A stretch of 64,000 nucleotides of DNA, from assembly GCA_016717705.1 (NCBI GenBank), contig JADKFD010000021.1, positions 1 to 64,000 on the forward strand, written 5' to 3'. A program made the translations under genes and the position numbers. Shown here piece by piece: positions 1 to 8,899 of the stretch (position 1 is the stretch's first letter; the number at the start of each line of letters is the position of its first letter). The DNA is from Rhodanobacteraceae bacterium (GTDB lineage: Bacteria; Pseudomonadota; Gammaproteobacteria; Xanthomonadales; SZUA-5). A model generated the notes under the pieces. The model was not told the DNA's origin. It worked only from the letters and a program-made list of their open reading frames with translations, and made no database searches.

Positions 1-1076
1 GTCACGCTGCAGGGCTTGTTCCAGGGCGATGCCAATCTACTTCAACAACGACGTCGTCGATCTGAAGGCGCTGACACCAATGACGGCAAAGGACCAGGAA
101 TTCGAACTGCGTCGTTCCGAAGTGATCCTGATCGGCAAGGGCGTGACCTTCGACTGGCAGGCCGGCTATGACGCCAAGGCCAACAAGTTTCTTGATACCT
201 ACGTGCGCTACAAGATGGGTACCGCCTTCCTCCAGGCCGGCCAGTACAAGCAGTTCAACAGCCTGGAAGAACTGACCAGCACGCGCCACAACGACTTCCA
301 TTTCCAAGGCGATGGTCACAAACCTGTTTGGTGTGGCCCGCCGTATCGGCGTGTCCTATGGTGTCGAAGAAGCCAGCTACGGCTATTCGTTGGGGATTTT
401 TGGTCGCGAACTGACGCGCAATCTGGCCCATGGCGCCGGCTACGGTGCGCGCGGTTATTACGCGCCGATCAACGACGTTGGCCATTTCCTGCACTTTGGC
501 CTGTCGGCCAACGACTACGACACCGACGCCGACACGCTGCGCCTGCGCGTGCGCCCGGATGCGGATCTGGCGACGGCGCGCCTGGTCGACACCGGCAACA
601 TGACCAACACCGATCGTCAGACCACCATCGGCGTCGAGAGTGCGTATGTGAACGGCCCGTTCAAGGTGCAGGCCGAGTACATGCATTCGAGCGTCGATCG
701 CTTTACTGTCAACTCGGCCAGCCAGTCGTCCAAGGACTTCAGCGGCGACAGCTGGTACCTGTACGGCTTGTGGAACATCACCGGCGAGACCTGGACCTAC
801 AAGGCGGGTCTGCCGGTCACCCAATATCCGAACGAGCCGGGCAAGGGCATGTGGCAGGTCGGCGTGCGCTATGACAGCACCGACCTCAACGACAATCCAG
901 TGCTCGGTGGCGAAGAACAGAACATCACGCTGGGCGTGAACTGGTACTGGCGCGCCAACTTCAAGTTCATGCTGAACTACGTCATGGTCAGCAGCGAGAA
1001 GTACAGCAGCACGCTGCGTACCGACGTCAACGACGACCCGAACATCTTCGAGGCGCGCGCCCAGTTCTATTGGTAA
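1..1076 (+). CDS. Phosphate-selective porin O/P, 5'-truncated and frameshifted
   Basis: Outer-membrane beta-barrel porin of the OprO/OprP type, expected to pass phosphate or pyrophosphate into the periplasm. The gene begins before the window. It reads in three frames. Bases 1-35 give VTLQGLFQGDAN. One extra base at about 36-38 then shifts the frame to YFNNDVVDLKAL. A second extra base at 298-299 shifts it again, so that NDFISKAMVTNLFGVARR is only restored by removing one C. After that the barrel runs cleanly, with alternating aromatic strands, to a C-terminal FYW, typical of outer-membrane barrels. It lies just upstream of pstS on the same strand, the expected setting for a Pho-regulated porin. 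Whether the two 1-nt insertions are real or sequencing errors cannot be decided here. Confidence 0.8.
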
Positions 1077-1211
1077 GGCACTCGCCCGGCAATCCGAAGG
1101 CAGGTCACGTTGACCCGCAGGGTCTACGCTGTCTGGCTTCCTGGTCACGTAGGGCCCGCTGCGCGGTCAACGGGAACCTACAACAACCGCCAAAAGTCCC
1201 AAGGAGCATTT

Positions 1212-2231
1212 GTGATCAACTCCATCAAGCTTCGCGTCGCCGCTCTCGCGCTGGCCGCCGCCTTCGTTGCACCTGCCCACGCCGCGGACATCACCGGCGC
1301 CGGCGCCTCCTTCATCTTTCCGGTGATGACGCGCTGGTCGGCCGACTACAACAAGGCCAATGGCACCCGCGTCAATTACCAGTCCATCGGGTCCGGCGGC
1401 GGCATTGCCCAGATCAAGGGCGCGACCGTCGATTTCGGCTCCTCGGATGCACCGTTGCCGCCGGAAGAACTGGCGGCTGCCGGCCTCGGTCAGTTCCCGT
1501 CCGCGATCGGCGGCGTGGTGCCGGTGGTCAACATCCCGGGAATCACCGCCGGGCAGGTGCGATTCACCGGCCCGGTTCTGGCTGACATCTTCCTCGGCAA
1601 GATCACCCAGTGGAACGATCCGGCGATCGTCGCGATCAACGAAGGCGTGACCCTGCCGGAAACGCGCATCACCGTCGTCCACCGCACGGATGGCTCGGGC
1701 ACCACCTTCAACTTCGTCAACTACCTGTCCAAGGTCAGCCCGGAATGGCAGACCAAGGTCGGTGAAGGCGTCTCGGTCAAGTGGCCGACGGGCATCGGCG
1801 GCAAGGGCAACGAAGGCGTCGCGGCCTATGTGAAGCAGATCAAGGGCGGCGTCGGCTATGTCGAGCTGTCTTATGCGCTGCAGAGCAAGATGTCCTATGT
1901 GGCGATGCAGAACAAGGCCGGCAAGTGGGTGCAGCCGGGCGCCGAGAGCTTCCAGGCCGCAGCCGCCAGTGCCGACTGGGCCAGCGCCAAGGACTTCTAC
2001 CTGATCATGACCGATGCCCCGGGTGACGCCTCCTGGCCGATCGCGGCGACCAACTTCATCCTGATGTACAAGCAGCCCAAGGATGCCGCGCGTTCCAAGG
2101 CCGTCACCGATTTCTTCAGCTGGGTCTATGTCAACGGCCGCACGCAGGCTGAAGAACTGCATTACGTGCCGCTGCCGGAGCCGCTGGTCAAGCAGGTGCA
2201 GGAATACTGGACGGCCAACTTCAAGTTTTGA
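1212..2231 (+). CDS. pstS: Phosphate ABC transporter periplasmic binding protein PstS
   Basis: Periplasmic phosphate receptor that delivers Pi to the PstCAB importer. I chose the GTG at 1212 because AAGGAG lies five bases upstream and a clean Sec signal peptide follows (about residues 1-24, ending AHA before ADITGAG). An open frame extends upstream to 1110, but it lacks a ribosome site and would bury the signal. The 339-residue product has the family's phosphate-binding segments: TGAGASFIFP near the mature N terminus, SGGGIAQIKG, GSSDAPL and RTDGSGTTF. It is full length for the family. It is followed by pstC after a gap of about 190-230 bases that holds no gene, a gap common between a highly expressed binding protein and its permeases. 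Confidence 0.96.
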   Translation: MINSIKLRVAALALAAAFVAPAHAADITGAGASFIFPVMTRWSADYNKANGTRVNYQSIGSGGGIAQIKGATVDFGSSDAPLPPEELAAAGLGQFPSAIGGVVPVVNIPGITAGQVRFTGPVLADIFLGKITQWNDPAIVAINEGVTLPETRITVVHRTDGSGTTFNFVNYLSKVSPEWQTKVGEGVSVKWPTGIGGKGNEGVAAYVKQIKGGVGYVELSYALQSKMSYVAMQNKAGKWVQPGAESFQAAAASADWASAKDFYLIMTDAPGDASWPIAATNFILMYKQPKDAARSKAVTDFFSWVYVNGRTQAEELHYVPLPEPLVKQVQEYWTANFKF

Positions 2232-2458
2232 GGGCGTTGGGCGGTTTCGACACCGTTCGCCTGGGAAGCGTCCGACGCACCGGGTCGCGGCGGCGGCGAG
2301 TTCGCCGGATATCCCGAGGCTTCCCGCGTCCAGCCGGATCCGGCGGTGCCGAACGGGCCCTGGATTGCAGGCGGTTTCGATAAAGCAGGCCCGCGACCGA
2401 CTCATCAACTGGCAAAGGTGAGCTTGAACGTCGAAACCGCTGAAATCAGCAAGGCCGA

Positions 2459-3403
2459 ATGCGATATCCGCGCCGAACAAGCGCGCGCGCCGATCGCTTT
2501 TTCGCCGGACTGGTCGCCAGTGCCGGCTATTTCGTGCTCTTCGCCTTGGCCGGCGCGGCCATTTCCATGTTCTGGGGTGGCCGTGAGGCGATCACGACCT
2601 TCGGCTTCGATTTCTTCACCAGCAGCAACTGGGACGTCGGCGCCGGCCAGTTCGGCGCCGCCGTGGCGATCTTCGGCACGCTGGTCTCGGCCACCATCGC
2701 GATGCTCATCGCCGTGCCGATCAGCTTCGGCATCGCGCTGTTCCTGACCGAAGTGGCACCGAACTGGCTGCGCGGACCGGTCGCAGCCGCGATCGAACTG
2801 CTCGCGGGTATCCCGTCGATCATCTACGGCATGTGGGGCCTGTTCGTGCTGGCGCCTTATCTCGGCGAGCACATCTACCCATGGGTCAACGACAACCTGG
2901 GCGAGTTGCCGCTGATCGGTGCGCTGTTCCAGGGCCCGCCGATCGGCATCGGCCTGCTGACCGCCGGCCTGGTGTTGGCGGTGATGGTGATTCCGTTCAC
3001 CTCGTCGGTGATGCGCGAGGTGTTCCTGACAGTACCGACGCGCTTGAAGGAATCGGCTTACGCACTGGGCTCTACCAAGTGGGAAGTGGCCTGGGACATC
3101 GTGTTGCCGTACACGCGCACGGCGGTGATCGGCGGCGTATTTCTCGGTTTGGGACGTGCGCTCGGCGAGACCATGGCGGTCACCTTCGTCATCGGCAATG
3201 CCTACAACATCTCGGCATCGCTGCTGGAACCAGGCACCTCGATCGCCTCGTCCATTGCCAACGAATTTGCCGAAGCGGTCGATCCGCTGCACAAATCGGC
3301 GCTGCTGGCGCTGGGTTTCGTGCTGTTCGTGATCACCTTCGTGGTGCTGTCGATCTCGCGCCTGATGCTGCGGCAGCTGAAACGGCGCGAGGGCACGGTA
3401 TGA
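2459..3403 (+). CDS. pstC: Phosphate ABC transporter permease PstC
   Basis: Inner-membrane permease subunit that pairs with PstA. The 314 residues contain about six membrane segments and the PstC-typical stretches LLAGIPSIIYGMWGLFVL and PFTSSVMREVFLTVPTRLKE, the latter including the EAA-like coupling loop. The start is uncertain. The ATG at 2459 has AAGG five bases upstream. An alternative start, GTG 2418 or TTG 2424 (the TTG preceded by AAAGGTGA), opens a different frame (NVETAEISKAECD...EQARA). It would join this frame only if two bases were removed from the GCGCGCGC run near 2484-2493. Both readings carry the ARADR-like entry into the first membrane helix. The stop overlaps pstA by ATGA. 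Confidence 0.93.
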   Translation: MRYPRRTSARADRFFAGLVASAGYFVLFALAGAAISMFWGGREAITTFGFDFFTSSNWDVGAGQFGAAVAIFGTLVSATIAMLIAVPISFGIALFLTEVAPNWLRGPVAAAIELLAGIPSIIYGMWGLFVLAPYLGEHIYPWVNDNLGELPLIGALFQGPPIGIGLLTAGLVLAVMVIPFTSSVMREVFLTVPTRLKESAYALGSTKWEVAWDIVLPYTRTAVIGGVFLGLGRALGETMAVTFVIGNAYNISASLLEPGTSIASSIANEFAEAVDPLHKSALLALGFVLFVITFVVLSISRLMLRQLKRREGTV

Positions 3404-4257
3404 GCGAGTCGTCCAACCTGCATCGCTGGCGCGCGATCAAGAACCAGATCGCGCTGGTCCTGTCCGGGGCGGCGGCGCTGTTCGGCCTGTTCTGGCTGAC
3501 CTGGATCCTGTGGACCACGCTGAGCCGCGGCATCGGCGCGATCAACTGGGCGCTGTTCACCCAGATGACGCCGCCACCGAACGAGGAAGGCGGGCTGCTG
3601 AATGCCTTCGCCGGCAGCGCGGTGATGTGTTTGATGGCGATCGCGATCGGCGCGCCGATCGGCGTGGCCGCCGGCACTTATCTTGCGGAATACGCGAACT
3701 TCCGCAAGATCGGTCACACCATCCGCTTCGTCAACGACATCCTGTTGTCGGCGCCGTCGATTGTGCTCGGCTTGTTCGTCTACACCCTGGTTGTCGCAAC
3801 CACCGGACAGTTTTCGGCGATCGCGGGATCCATCGCGCTGGCGCTGATCGTGTTGCCGGTGGTGGTGCGCACTACCGACGACATGCTGCGCCTGGTGCCC
3901 AGCCAGATGCGCGAAGCAGCGCTGTCACTTGGCGTGCCGCAATGGAAAGTGACGGTACAGATCCTCTATCGCGGCGCCCTCGGCGGCATCGTTACCGGCG
4001 TGCTGCTGGCTTTGGCGCGGATCAGCGGCGAGACCGCGCCGCTGCTGTTCACCGCCTTCAGCAGCCAATACTGGAGCCTGGATCTCACCCAACCGATGTC
4101 CAACGTGCCGGTTGTCGTGTTCCAGTACGCGGCCAGCCCCTACGAATCCTGGCAACAGCTGGCCTGGGCCGGTGCCTTCATGTTGACCATGTTCGTGCTC
4201 GTGCTGGGCATCTGTGCCCGGTTGATACTCCTACGCAATCGGATCGCCAATGAGTGA
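3400..4257 (+). CDS. pstA: Phosphate ABC transporter permease PstA
   Basis: Second permease subunit of the high-affinity phosphate importer. The ATG at 3400 overlaps the pstC stop (ATGA), so translation is probably coupled. The 285-residue product has about six hydrophobic helices. The binding-protein-dependent transport signature lies in the region VPSQMREAALSLGVPQWKV, which contacts PstB, and LARISGETAPLL follows. Length is normal for PstA. A longer open frame begins at 2833 in the same phase, but it is the out-of-frame shadow of pstC and was not used. Confidence 0.95.
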   Translation: MSESSNLHRWRAIKNQIALVLSGAAALFGLFWLTWILWTTLSRGIGAINWALFTQMTPPPNEEGGLLNAFAGSAVMCLMAIAIGAPIGVAAGTYLAEYANFRKIGHTIRFVNDILLSAPSIVLGLFVYTLVVATTGQFSAIAGSIALALIVLPVVVRTTDDMLRLVPSQMREAALSLGVPQWKVTVQILYRGALGGIVTGVLLALARISGETAPLLFTAFSSQYWSLDLTQPMSNVPVVVFQYAASPYESWQQLAWAGAFMLTMFVLVLGICARLILLRNRIANE

Positions 4258-5059
4258 CCTACGCCTCGCCGTAAATGCCGCCGCGCCAGCTACCGGCGAA
4301 GCGCTGACGAACAAGCTGGTGGCGCGCAAACTGGGCTTCCGCTATGGCGACACGCAAGCGCTGCGCGACGTCAGCATCGACATCCCCGAACGCCGGGTCA
4401 CCGCGCTGATCGGGCCGTCCGGCTGCGGCAAGTCGACCCTGCTGCGCGTGTTCAACCGCATCTATGCGATCTATCCCAAGCAGGTCGCCGATGGCGAAGT
4501 GCTGCTCGACGGCGAAAACATCCTCGGGCCGAAGTACCCGTTGAGCCGACTGCGCAGCAAGATCGGCATGGTGTTCCAGAAGCCCGTGCCGTTCCCGATG
4601 TCGATCTATGAGAACGTGGCGTATGCCATCCGCCATCACGAGAAACTGACCCGGACGCAGATGGACGAGCGCGTAGAGGAAGCTCTGCAGCAGGCTGCAC
4701 TGTGGACCGAGGTCAAGGACAAGCTCAAGCGCAGTGCGCTGGGTCTGTCCGGCGGTCAACAGCAGCGCCTTTGCATCGCGCGTGCCATCGCACTGCACCC
4801 GGAGGTGCTGCTGCTCGACGAGCCCACCTCGGCGCTGGATCCGATCGCCACCGGCAAGATCGAACAGTTGGTGGCCGATCTGAAAGCGCGCTATACCATC
4901 GTGATCGTCACCCACAACATGCAGCAGGCGGCGCGCTGTTCCGATTTCACCGCCTTCATGTACCTGGGCGAGTTGATCGAGCACGGCATCACCGAGAAGA
5001 TGTTCACCAATCCCGGCAAGCAGCAAACCGAGGACTACATCACCGGCCGCTTCGGCTGA
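4250..5059 (+). CDS. pstB: Phosphate ABC transporter ATPase PstB
   Basis: Cytosolic ATPase that drives PstCA and passes the phosphate-status signal to PhoU and the Pho sensor. All ABC motifs are visible in the 269 residues: Walker A GPSGCGKST (about 54-62), Q-loop in GMVFQKPVPFPMS, signature LSGGQQQRL, Walker B LLLDEPTSALD and the switch histidine in VIVTHNMQQA. The gene overlaps pstA by eight bases and ends seven bases before phoU, so the operon is tightly packed. Confidence 0.97.
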   Translation: MSDLRLAVNAAAPATGEALTNKLVARKLGFRYGDTQALRDVSIDIPERRVTALIGPSGCGKSTLLRVFNRIYAIYPKQVADGEVLLDGENILGPKYPLSRLRSKIGMVFQKPVPFPMSIYENVAYAIRHHEKLTRTQMDERVEEALQQAALWTEVKDKLKRSALGLSGGQQQRLCIARAIALHPEVLLLDEPTSALDPIATGKIEQLVADLKARYTIVIVTHNMQQAARCSDFTAFMYLGELIEHGITEKMFTNPGKQQTEDYITGRFG

Positions 5060-5066
5060 GGACGCC

Positions 5067-5849
5067 ATGACCGAGCACTTGCTGAAGAAGTATGACGACG
5101 ATTTGCAGCGCCTGACCGGCGAGATTCTGCGCATGGGCGATCTGGCCGCCACGCAAATGGCGGCGGCCATCGAAGTGCTGGAACAACGCGACTCGGCCGC
5201 GGCGAGATTGGTGATTGCCGAGGATCGGGCCATCGACTCGCTGGAACACGATGTCGGTCACGATGTCGTGCGCCTGCTGGCGCTGCGCCAGCCGATGGCG
5301 CGCGATCTGCGCGAAATTCTGGCGTCGTTGCGGATTGCCTCGGACATCGAGCGCATCGGCGACTATGCCGCCAACGCAGCCAAACGCTCGATTGCGCTGA
5401 ATGAATCGCCGGCGATTGCCCCAGTACCAGGCTTGGCGGCGCTGGCGCGGGTGGCCGGCGAGATGCTGCGCGAGGTGCTGATCGCCTACCGCGACCGCGA
5501 CGCCGAGCGGGCCCTGGCGGTGCGCGCGCGCGACGCCGAACTCGACGCCATGTACACCTCGCTGTTTCGCGAACTGCTCACCTACATGGCCGAGGATCCG
5601 CGCAGCATTTCCTCGTCGATCCATGTGCTGTTCATCGCCAAGAACCTGGAACGCGTCGGCGATCACGCCACCAATATCGCCGAGAACATCTGGTTCATTG
5701 TGCATGGCGAGCAGCCGGGGGAAGAGCGCGAGAAACGCGATTTCACCACCAGGCCTAACGCGCTGGCGGTGACACAGACAGAAAAGCCCAGCCGAGGCCC
5801 AGCAGGCAGCGCCAGCATGCCACCTATGGCGCAGATGATGCCGGTCTGA
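5067..5849 (+). CDS. phoU: Phosphate signalling regulator PhoU
   Basis: Cytosolic helical-bundle protein that represses Pho signalling when phosphate is plentiful and restrains the Pst transporter. Two PhoU repeats are seen, at about residues 15-105 and 120-210, each with the conserved D-IERIGDYA or NLERVGDHATNIAE metal-binding face. At 260 residues it is about 20-25 longer than usual. The extra tail (NALAVTQTEKPSR onward) is low complexity and overlaps the upstream coding sense of the next gene in another frame, so a small indel near 5750 may have extended it. Last gene of the pst operon. Confidence 0.94.
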   Translation: MTEHLLKKYDDDLQRLTGEILRMGDLAATQMAAAIEVLEQRDSAAARLVIAEDRAIDSLEHDVGHDVVRLLALRQPMARDLREILASLRIASDIERIGDYAANAAKRSIALNESPAIAPVPGLAALARVAGEMLREVLIAYRDRDAERALAVRARDAELDAMYTSLFRELLTYMAEDPRSISSSIHVLFIAKNLERVGDHATNIAENIWFIVHGEQPGEEREKRDFTTRPNALAVTQTEKPSRGPAGSASMPPMAQMMPV

Positions 5850-6844
5850 TCTGCGGCTATCTGTTCGAGCCGGAAATCGGCACGCGGGCCATCGATTCCA
5901 CGGAGGCGGCAGCGCGCCTGGCCTCACTGCGCACCGACGACGACAGCAGCGACGGCCTGCCGCACGCCGGCCCCTTCCTCTGGTTGCATTTCGATCTCTC
6001 GCATACGGCGGCAGAGCCCTGGCTGCGCCGCAACGCCGATCTCGACGAAACCTTCTTCGAAGCGCTGCAGGACGGTCTGCATTCGACCCGCATCGAGCGG
6101 GCGCGCCAGTCGCTGATTGCGGTGACCAACGACGTCCATTTCGACTTCGATTTCGAGCCCTCGGACATCGCCACCTTGTGGATCAGCGTCGACCGCAATC
6201 TGGTGGTCACTGCGCGGCGCCGTCCGTTGCGCTCGATCGATGAATTGCGCAAGGCGGTCAAGCGCGGTGACGAACTGGGCTCCACCGCAGAGTTGCTGGA
6301 ACACCTGTTGCGCGCGCAAGCAGATGTGCTGGTCGACATCGTGCGCGGAGTGACCACGCGCATCGACAAGATCGAGGACAAGTTGCTGAGCGGGCGACTC
6401 GACCACAAACGCGTACGCCTGGGTGCGCTGCGCCGTCTGCTGGTGCGCCTGCAGCGGCTGCTCGCCCCGGAACCCGCCGCCCTGTTCCGCCTGTTGCAGC
6501 ACCCGCCGGGCTGGCTGATCGAGGCCCACGCGCAGGCGCTGCGCCAGTCCACCGAGGAATTCTCGGCCGTGCTGCGCGACATGGCGGCGCTGCAGGAGCG
6601 CATCAAGCTGTTGCAGGAAGAGATTGCCGCATCAGTCAACGAGGACAACGGCCGCAGCCTGTTCGTGCTGACCATCGTCACCGTGCTCGCCTTGCCGATC
6701 AACATCATCGCCGGCCTGTTCGGCATGAATGTCGGCGGCGTGCCGCTGGCCGACCATCCCCATGGTTACTGGATCGTGGTCGCCATGGTCGCCAGTTTCA
6801 CCGCCATCGCGGCGGCCATCGCTTTTCGCAATCGCGATCGCTGA
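5846..6844 (+). CDS. ZntB/CorA-family divalent metal transporter
   Basis: CorA-superfamily transporter; the length and the soft N-terminal domain resemble ZntB (zinc efflux). The C terminus has two membrane helices with the GMN pore motif in FGMNVGGVPL, then a short loop and a final helix. Conserved coding sense runs from about 5846 (ICGYLFEPEIG...FLWLHFDLSH), but there is no ATG, GTG or TTG in frame before a TTG at 5984, which would delete about 45 conserved residues. A CTG at 5846, overlapping the phoU stop, would give 332 residues, the normal size. Possible explanations are a CTG start, or an indel that separated an upstream start. Metal specificity cannot be read from sequence. Confidence 0.8.
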   Translation: MICGYLFEPEIGTRAIDSTEAAARLASLRTDDDSSDGLPHAGPFLWLHFDLSHTAAEPWLRRNADLDETFFEALQDGLHSTRIERARQSLIAVTNDVHFDFDFEPSDIATLWISVDRNLVVTARRRPLRSIDELRKAVKRGDELGSTAELLEHLLRAQADVLVDIVRGVTTRIDKIEDKLLSGRLDHKRVRLGALRRLLVRLQRLLAPEPAALFRLLQHPPGWLIEAHAQALRQSTEEFSAVLRDMAALQERIKLLQEEIAASVNEDNGRSLFVLTIVTVLALPINIIAGLFGMNVGGVPLADHPHGYWIVVAMVASFTAIAAAIAFRNRDR

Positions 6845-6896
6845 GGCGGCGGACGCGCGGCGCAGTTCGGCAATCGATCGGTGCCCCGACCAGAAG

Positions 6897-6972
6897 CATC
6901 GCGCGCGAGCGCGCTCCTACAAGTTGCCGAAGATCCACGCCCAAGTTGTAGGAGCGACCTTGGTCGCGATGC
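6897..6972. repeat. GTAGGAGCG palindromic repeat pair (REP-like)
   Basis: Two facing arms, GCGCGCGAGCGCGCTCCTAC and GTAGGAGCGACCTTGGTCGC, lie about 30 bases apart. Each arm is itself a small hairpin (CGCGAGCGCG; CGACCTTGGTCG). The element sits exactly between the convergent ends of the metal transporter and ddaH. It is one of at least six copies in the window. Confidence 0.85.
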
Positions 6973-6978
6973 TCTTCG

Positions 6979-7740
6979 CTATTCGAACACCAGGCTGCAA
7001 CAGGTCACCGCGCCCTCGGCTTTCTGCAACTCGGACACGTCCACCGTGCGCACCTCGATGCCGGCTGCCTGCAGCCGCGCCTGCGTGCGCGGGAAACACG
7101 CCGGGTAGACCAGGGCATCGCCGATGCGCAGGGCATTGGCCGCATGCGGCTCTGCCGGATCGATCTCGATCAGCTTGAAGTCGGCAAAGGCCGTCGCCGA
7201 TACCCACTGCGGGTTGATCAGCAAGGTGTCGTCGCTGACCGCGGTGACCGCGGACTTCAGGTGCAGACAGTCGCGCATCGGCACCGATTCGACGCGATAT
7301 CCGTGGGGCGCCAGCAGCGCCAGCAACTGATCGACTGCAGAAGCATTCGATCGCGCCGACTGGCCGACAAAGATGCGCTTGCCGACGCGCATCACATCGC
7401 CACCGTCCAGGGTTCCCGGCGCTTCGATCGCCAGCAGCGGACGGTATTTCCGCAACACTGTCGCCACAGCCCTGCCCTCGGCGCGTCTTGAAGCCGCCCC
7501 CGGACGGGTCATCAGCGCCACCTCATCGAGCACCAGCGCGACGTCTTCGACAAACACCGCGTCCGCCAGCGCATCCTCCGCTGGCAGCACGATCAACTGG
7601 CAACCGAGTGCTTCGAGCACCCGTTGATATGCCGCGTGCTGCGCGCGGGCCAACGGAAGATCGATCGGCTCGCGGGACACGAAGGACAGCTCGCAGCTGG
7701 CGATGCTGGCGCTGATCTCTCGAACGATTGCGTAGGGCAT
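6979..7740 (-). CDS. ddaH: Dimethylarginine dimethylaminohydrolase (DDAH)
   Basis: Hydrolyses N-omega-methylated arginines to citrulline and methylamines; a member of the amidinotransferase (guanidine-modifying) fold. The 253 residues match bacterial DDAH in length. The substrate segment DAVFVEDVALV, the GTLDGGDV loop, the catalytic histidine region CLHLKSAVT and the C-terminal nucleophile cysteine in AEGAVTCCSLVFE are all present. Start is the ATG at 7740. It is convergent with the metal transporter and separated from it by a palindromic repeat. No arginine-catabolism neighbour is visible, so its role in this cell is not shown by context. Confidence 0.9.
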   Translation of the reverse strand: MPYAIVREISASIASCELSFVSREPIDLPLARAQHAAYQRVLEALGCQLIVLPAEDALADAVFVEDVALVLDEVALMTRPGAASRRAEGRAVATVLRKYRPLLAIEAPGTLDGGDVMRVGKRIFVGQSARSNASAVDQLLALLAPHGYRVESVPMRDCLHLKSAVTAVSDDTLLINPQWVSATAFADFKLIEIDPAEPHAANALRIGDALVYPACFPRTQARLQAAGIEVRTVDVSELQKAEGAVTCCSLVFE

Positions 7741-8062
7741 TCGGGCTGAGCCGGCAGTTTCAGCGGGGAGCGCAGGATCGCACCGATTGTCGTGACAGTG
7801 AATCTCGCGCTAGGGACCCTCTGAACAAGTTCGCGGCCGGTGGGCGCCTGCGCGGCGCGGTCGGAGGTCGGCGGCCTAAGCCGGGACGGGGGCGACGACC
7901 GGGATTGAGAGGCCGGTGAACGCGGCAGCCGTTCAGCGGCAGGTCGCGTCAAGCACCCGGTGAACGCGCTGCGCGCGTACACCGGGCTACCGGGCGCGCG
8001 GAGATTGACCGACTCGGGCCGCGCAAGCGATCTTCCCCGACACCCATTGAACGCAGCTGAAG
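7741..8062. other. Intergenic stretch with palindromic element, no gene seen
   Basis: 322 bases between divergent ddaH and the deacetylase gene. I see no credible coding frame. The main structure is a near-perfect inverted repeat, arms CCCGGTGAACGCGC (7956-7969) and GCGCGTACACCGGG (7973-7986), with one mismatch and a 3-base loop. A related sequence (GGTGAACGCGGCAGCCGTTCAGCGG) lies about 40 bases earlier, so this is probably a second dispersed palindrome type. Promoters for both flanking genes should lie here, but none stands out. Confidence 0.5.
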
Positions 8063-8899
8063 ATGTCCAGACCCGCCCTGGTGCTCTGTTACCACTCGAC
8101 CAACGTCAACGGCCACGACTACGCCGCCAATGACCATGTGGCGCTGCGCGCCGACCTGATGGCGATCGCGGCACGCGGATTGCGCGTGGTGCATGCGCTC
8201 GACGCGGTCCGCGAGCCGCTGTGCAACCAGCCGCGGGTGGCGATCACCTTCGACGACGGCATGATCCTCGACGCCATCGACTTTGAGCATCCGGGCTTTG
8301 GCCACCAGGACTCTTTCCTGCGCATCTTGCGCGAGCATCACGCCGCGACCGGGCAACGCTGCGTCGCCGCCAGCTTCGTGATTGCCAGTCCGGCTGCGCG
8401 CGCCGAGCTCGACCGCAAGGACTTCCTGGCGCTCAACGTGTGGCACGACGACTGGTGGTCGGCGGCCGTCGCCAGCGGCTACCTGACCATCGAAAATCAC
8501 AGTTGGGACCACAACCACCCGTCGCTGGAACGCAGTGTGCAGCGTGACAACCAACGCGGCAGCTTTCGTTTCATCGACACCGAGGCCGACGCGCTGGCGG
8601 AGATCGCGCAGGCGAGCGACTACATCGAGCAACGCAGTGGACGTCGGCCCAGCCTGTTCGCCTACCCTTGGGGTGAAGACAACCCGTATCTGGTCGACCA
8701 GTTTCTGCCGGAGCACGCCGCCCGGCTGGGTATCGAAGGCGCCTTCATCACTTCGGCGTCGAGGCCGCACGAGTTCGACCGCTGGCGCATCCCGCGCCCG
8801 GTGTGTGGCACCGACTGGCGCTCGCCCGAGGAGTTCGCGACGCTGATCGAACGCTACCTGGCGACCGGCGATCCGACGCCGAGCCTGCGCCGACCGTAG
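8063..8899 (+). CDS. NodB-type polysaccharide deacetylase family protein
   Basis: Carbohydrate esterase family 4-like fold expected to remove acetyl groups from a polysaccharide. Of the 278 residues, the metal-binding motif TFDDG (about 71-75) and the second motif HSWDHNHPS, with histidines four apart, are clear, and FAYPWGED matches the later FxYPxG motif. There is no signal peptide, so a cytoplasmic or membrane-associated substrate is possible. The last 46 bases overlap the 3' end of the convergent acyltransferase gene. True substrate unknown. Confidence 0.82.
   Translation: MSRPALVLCYHSTNVNGHDYAANDHVALRADLMAIAARGLRVVHALDAVREPLCNQPRVAITFDDGMILDAIDFEHPGFGHQDSFLRILREHHAATGQRCVAASFVIASPAARAELDRKDFLALNVWHDDWWSAAVASGYLTIENHSWDHNHPSLERSVQRDNQRGSFRFIDTEADALAEIAQASDYIEQRSGRRPSLFAYPWGEDNPYLVDQFLPEHAARLGIEGAFITSASRPHEFDRWRIPRPVCGTDWRSPEEFATLIERYLATGDPTPSLRRP

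Noticed and set aside
1126..1146. Pho box upstream of pstS
   Set aside because: CTGTCTG-GCTTC-CTGGTCA resembles the PhoB direct repeat only partly and has a 5-base instead of 4-base spacing. Too weak to list.
2333..2344. GCCGGATCCGGC palindrome between pstS and pstC
   Set aside because: Perfect but short and without a T tract; expected by chance in GC-rich DNA.
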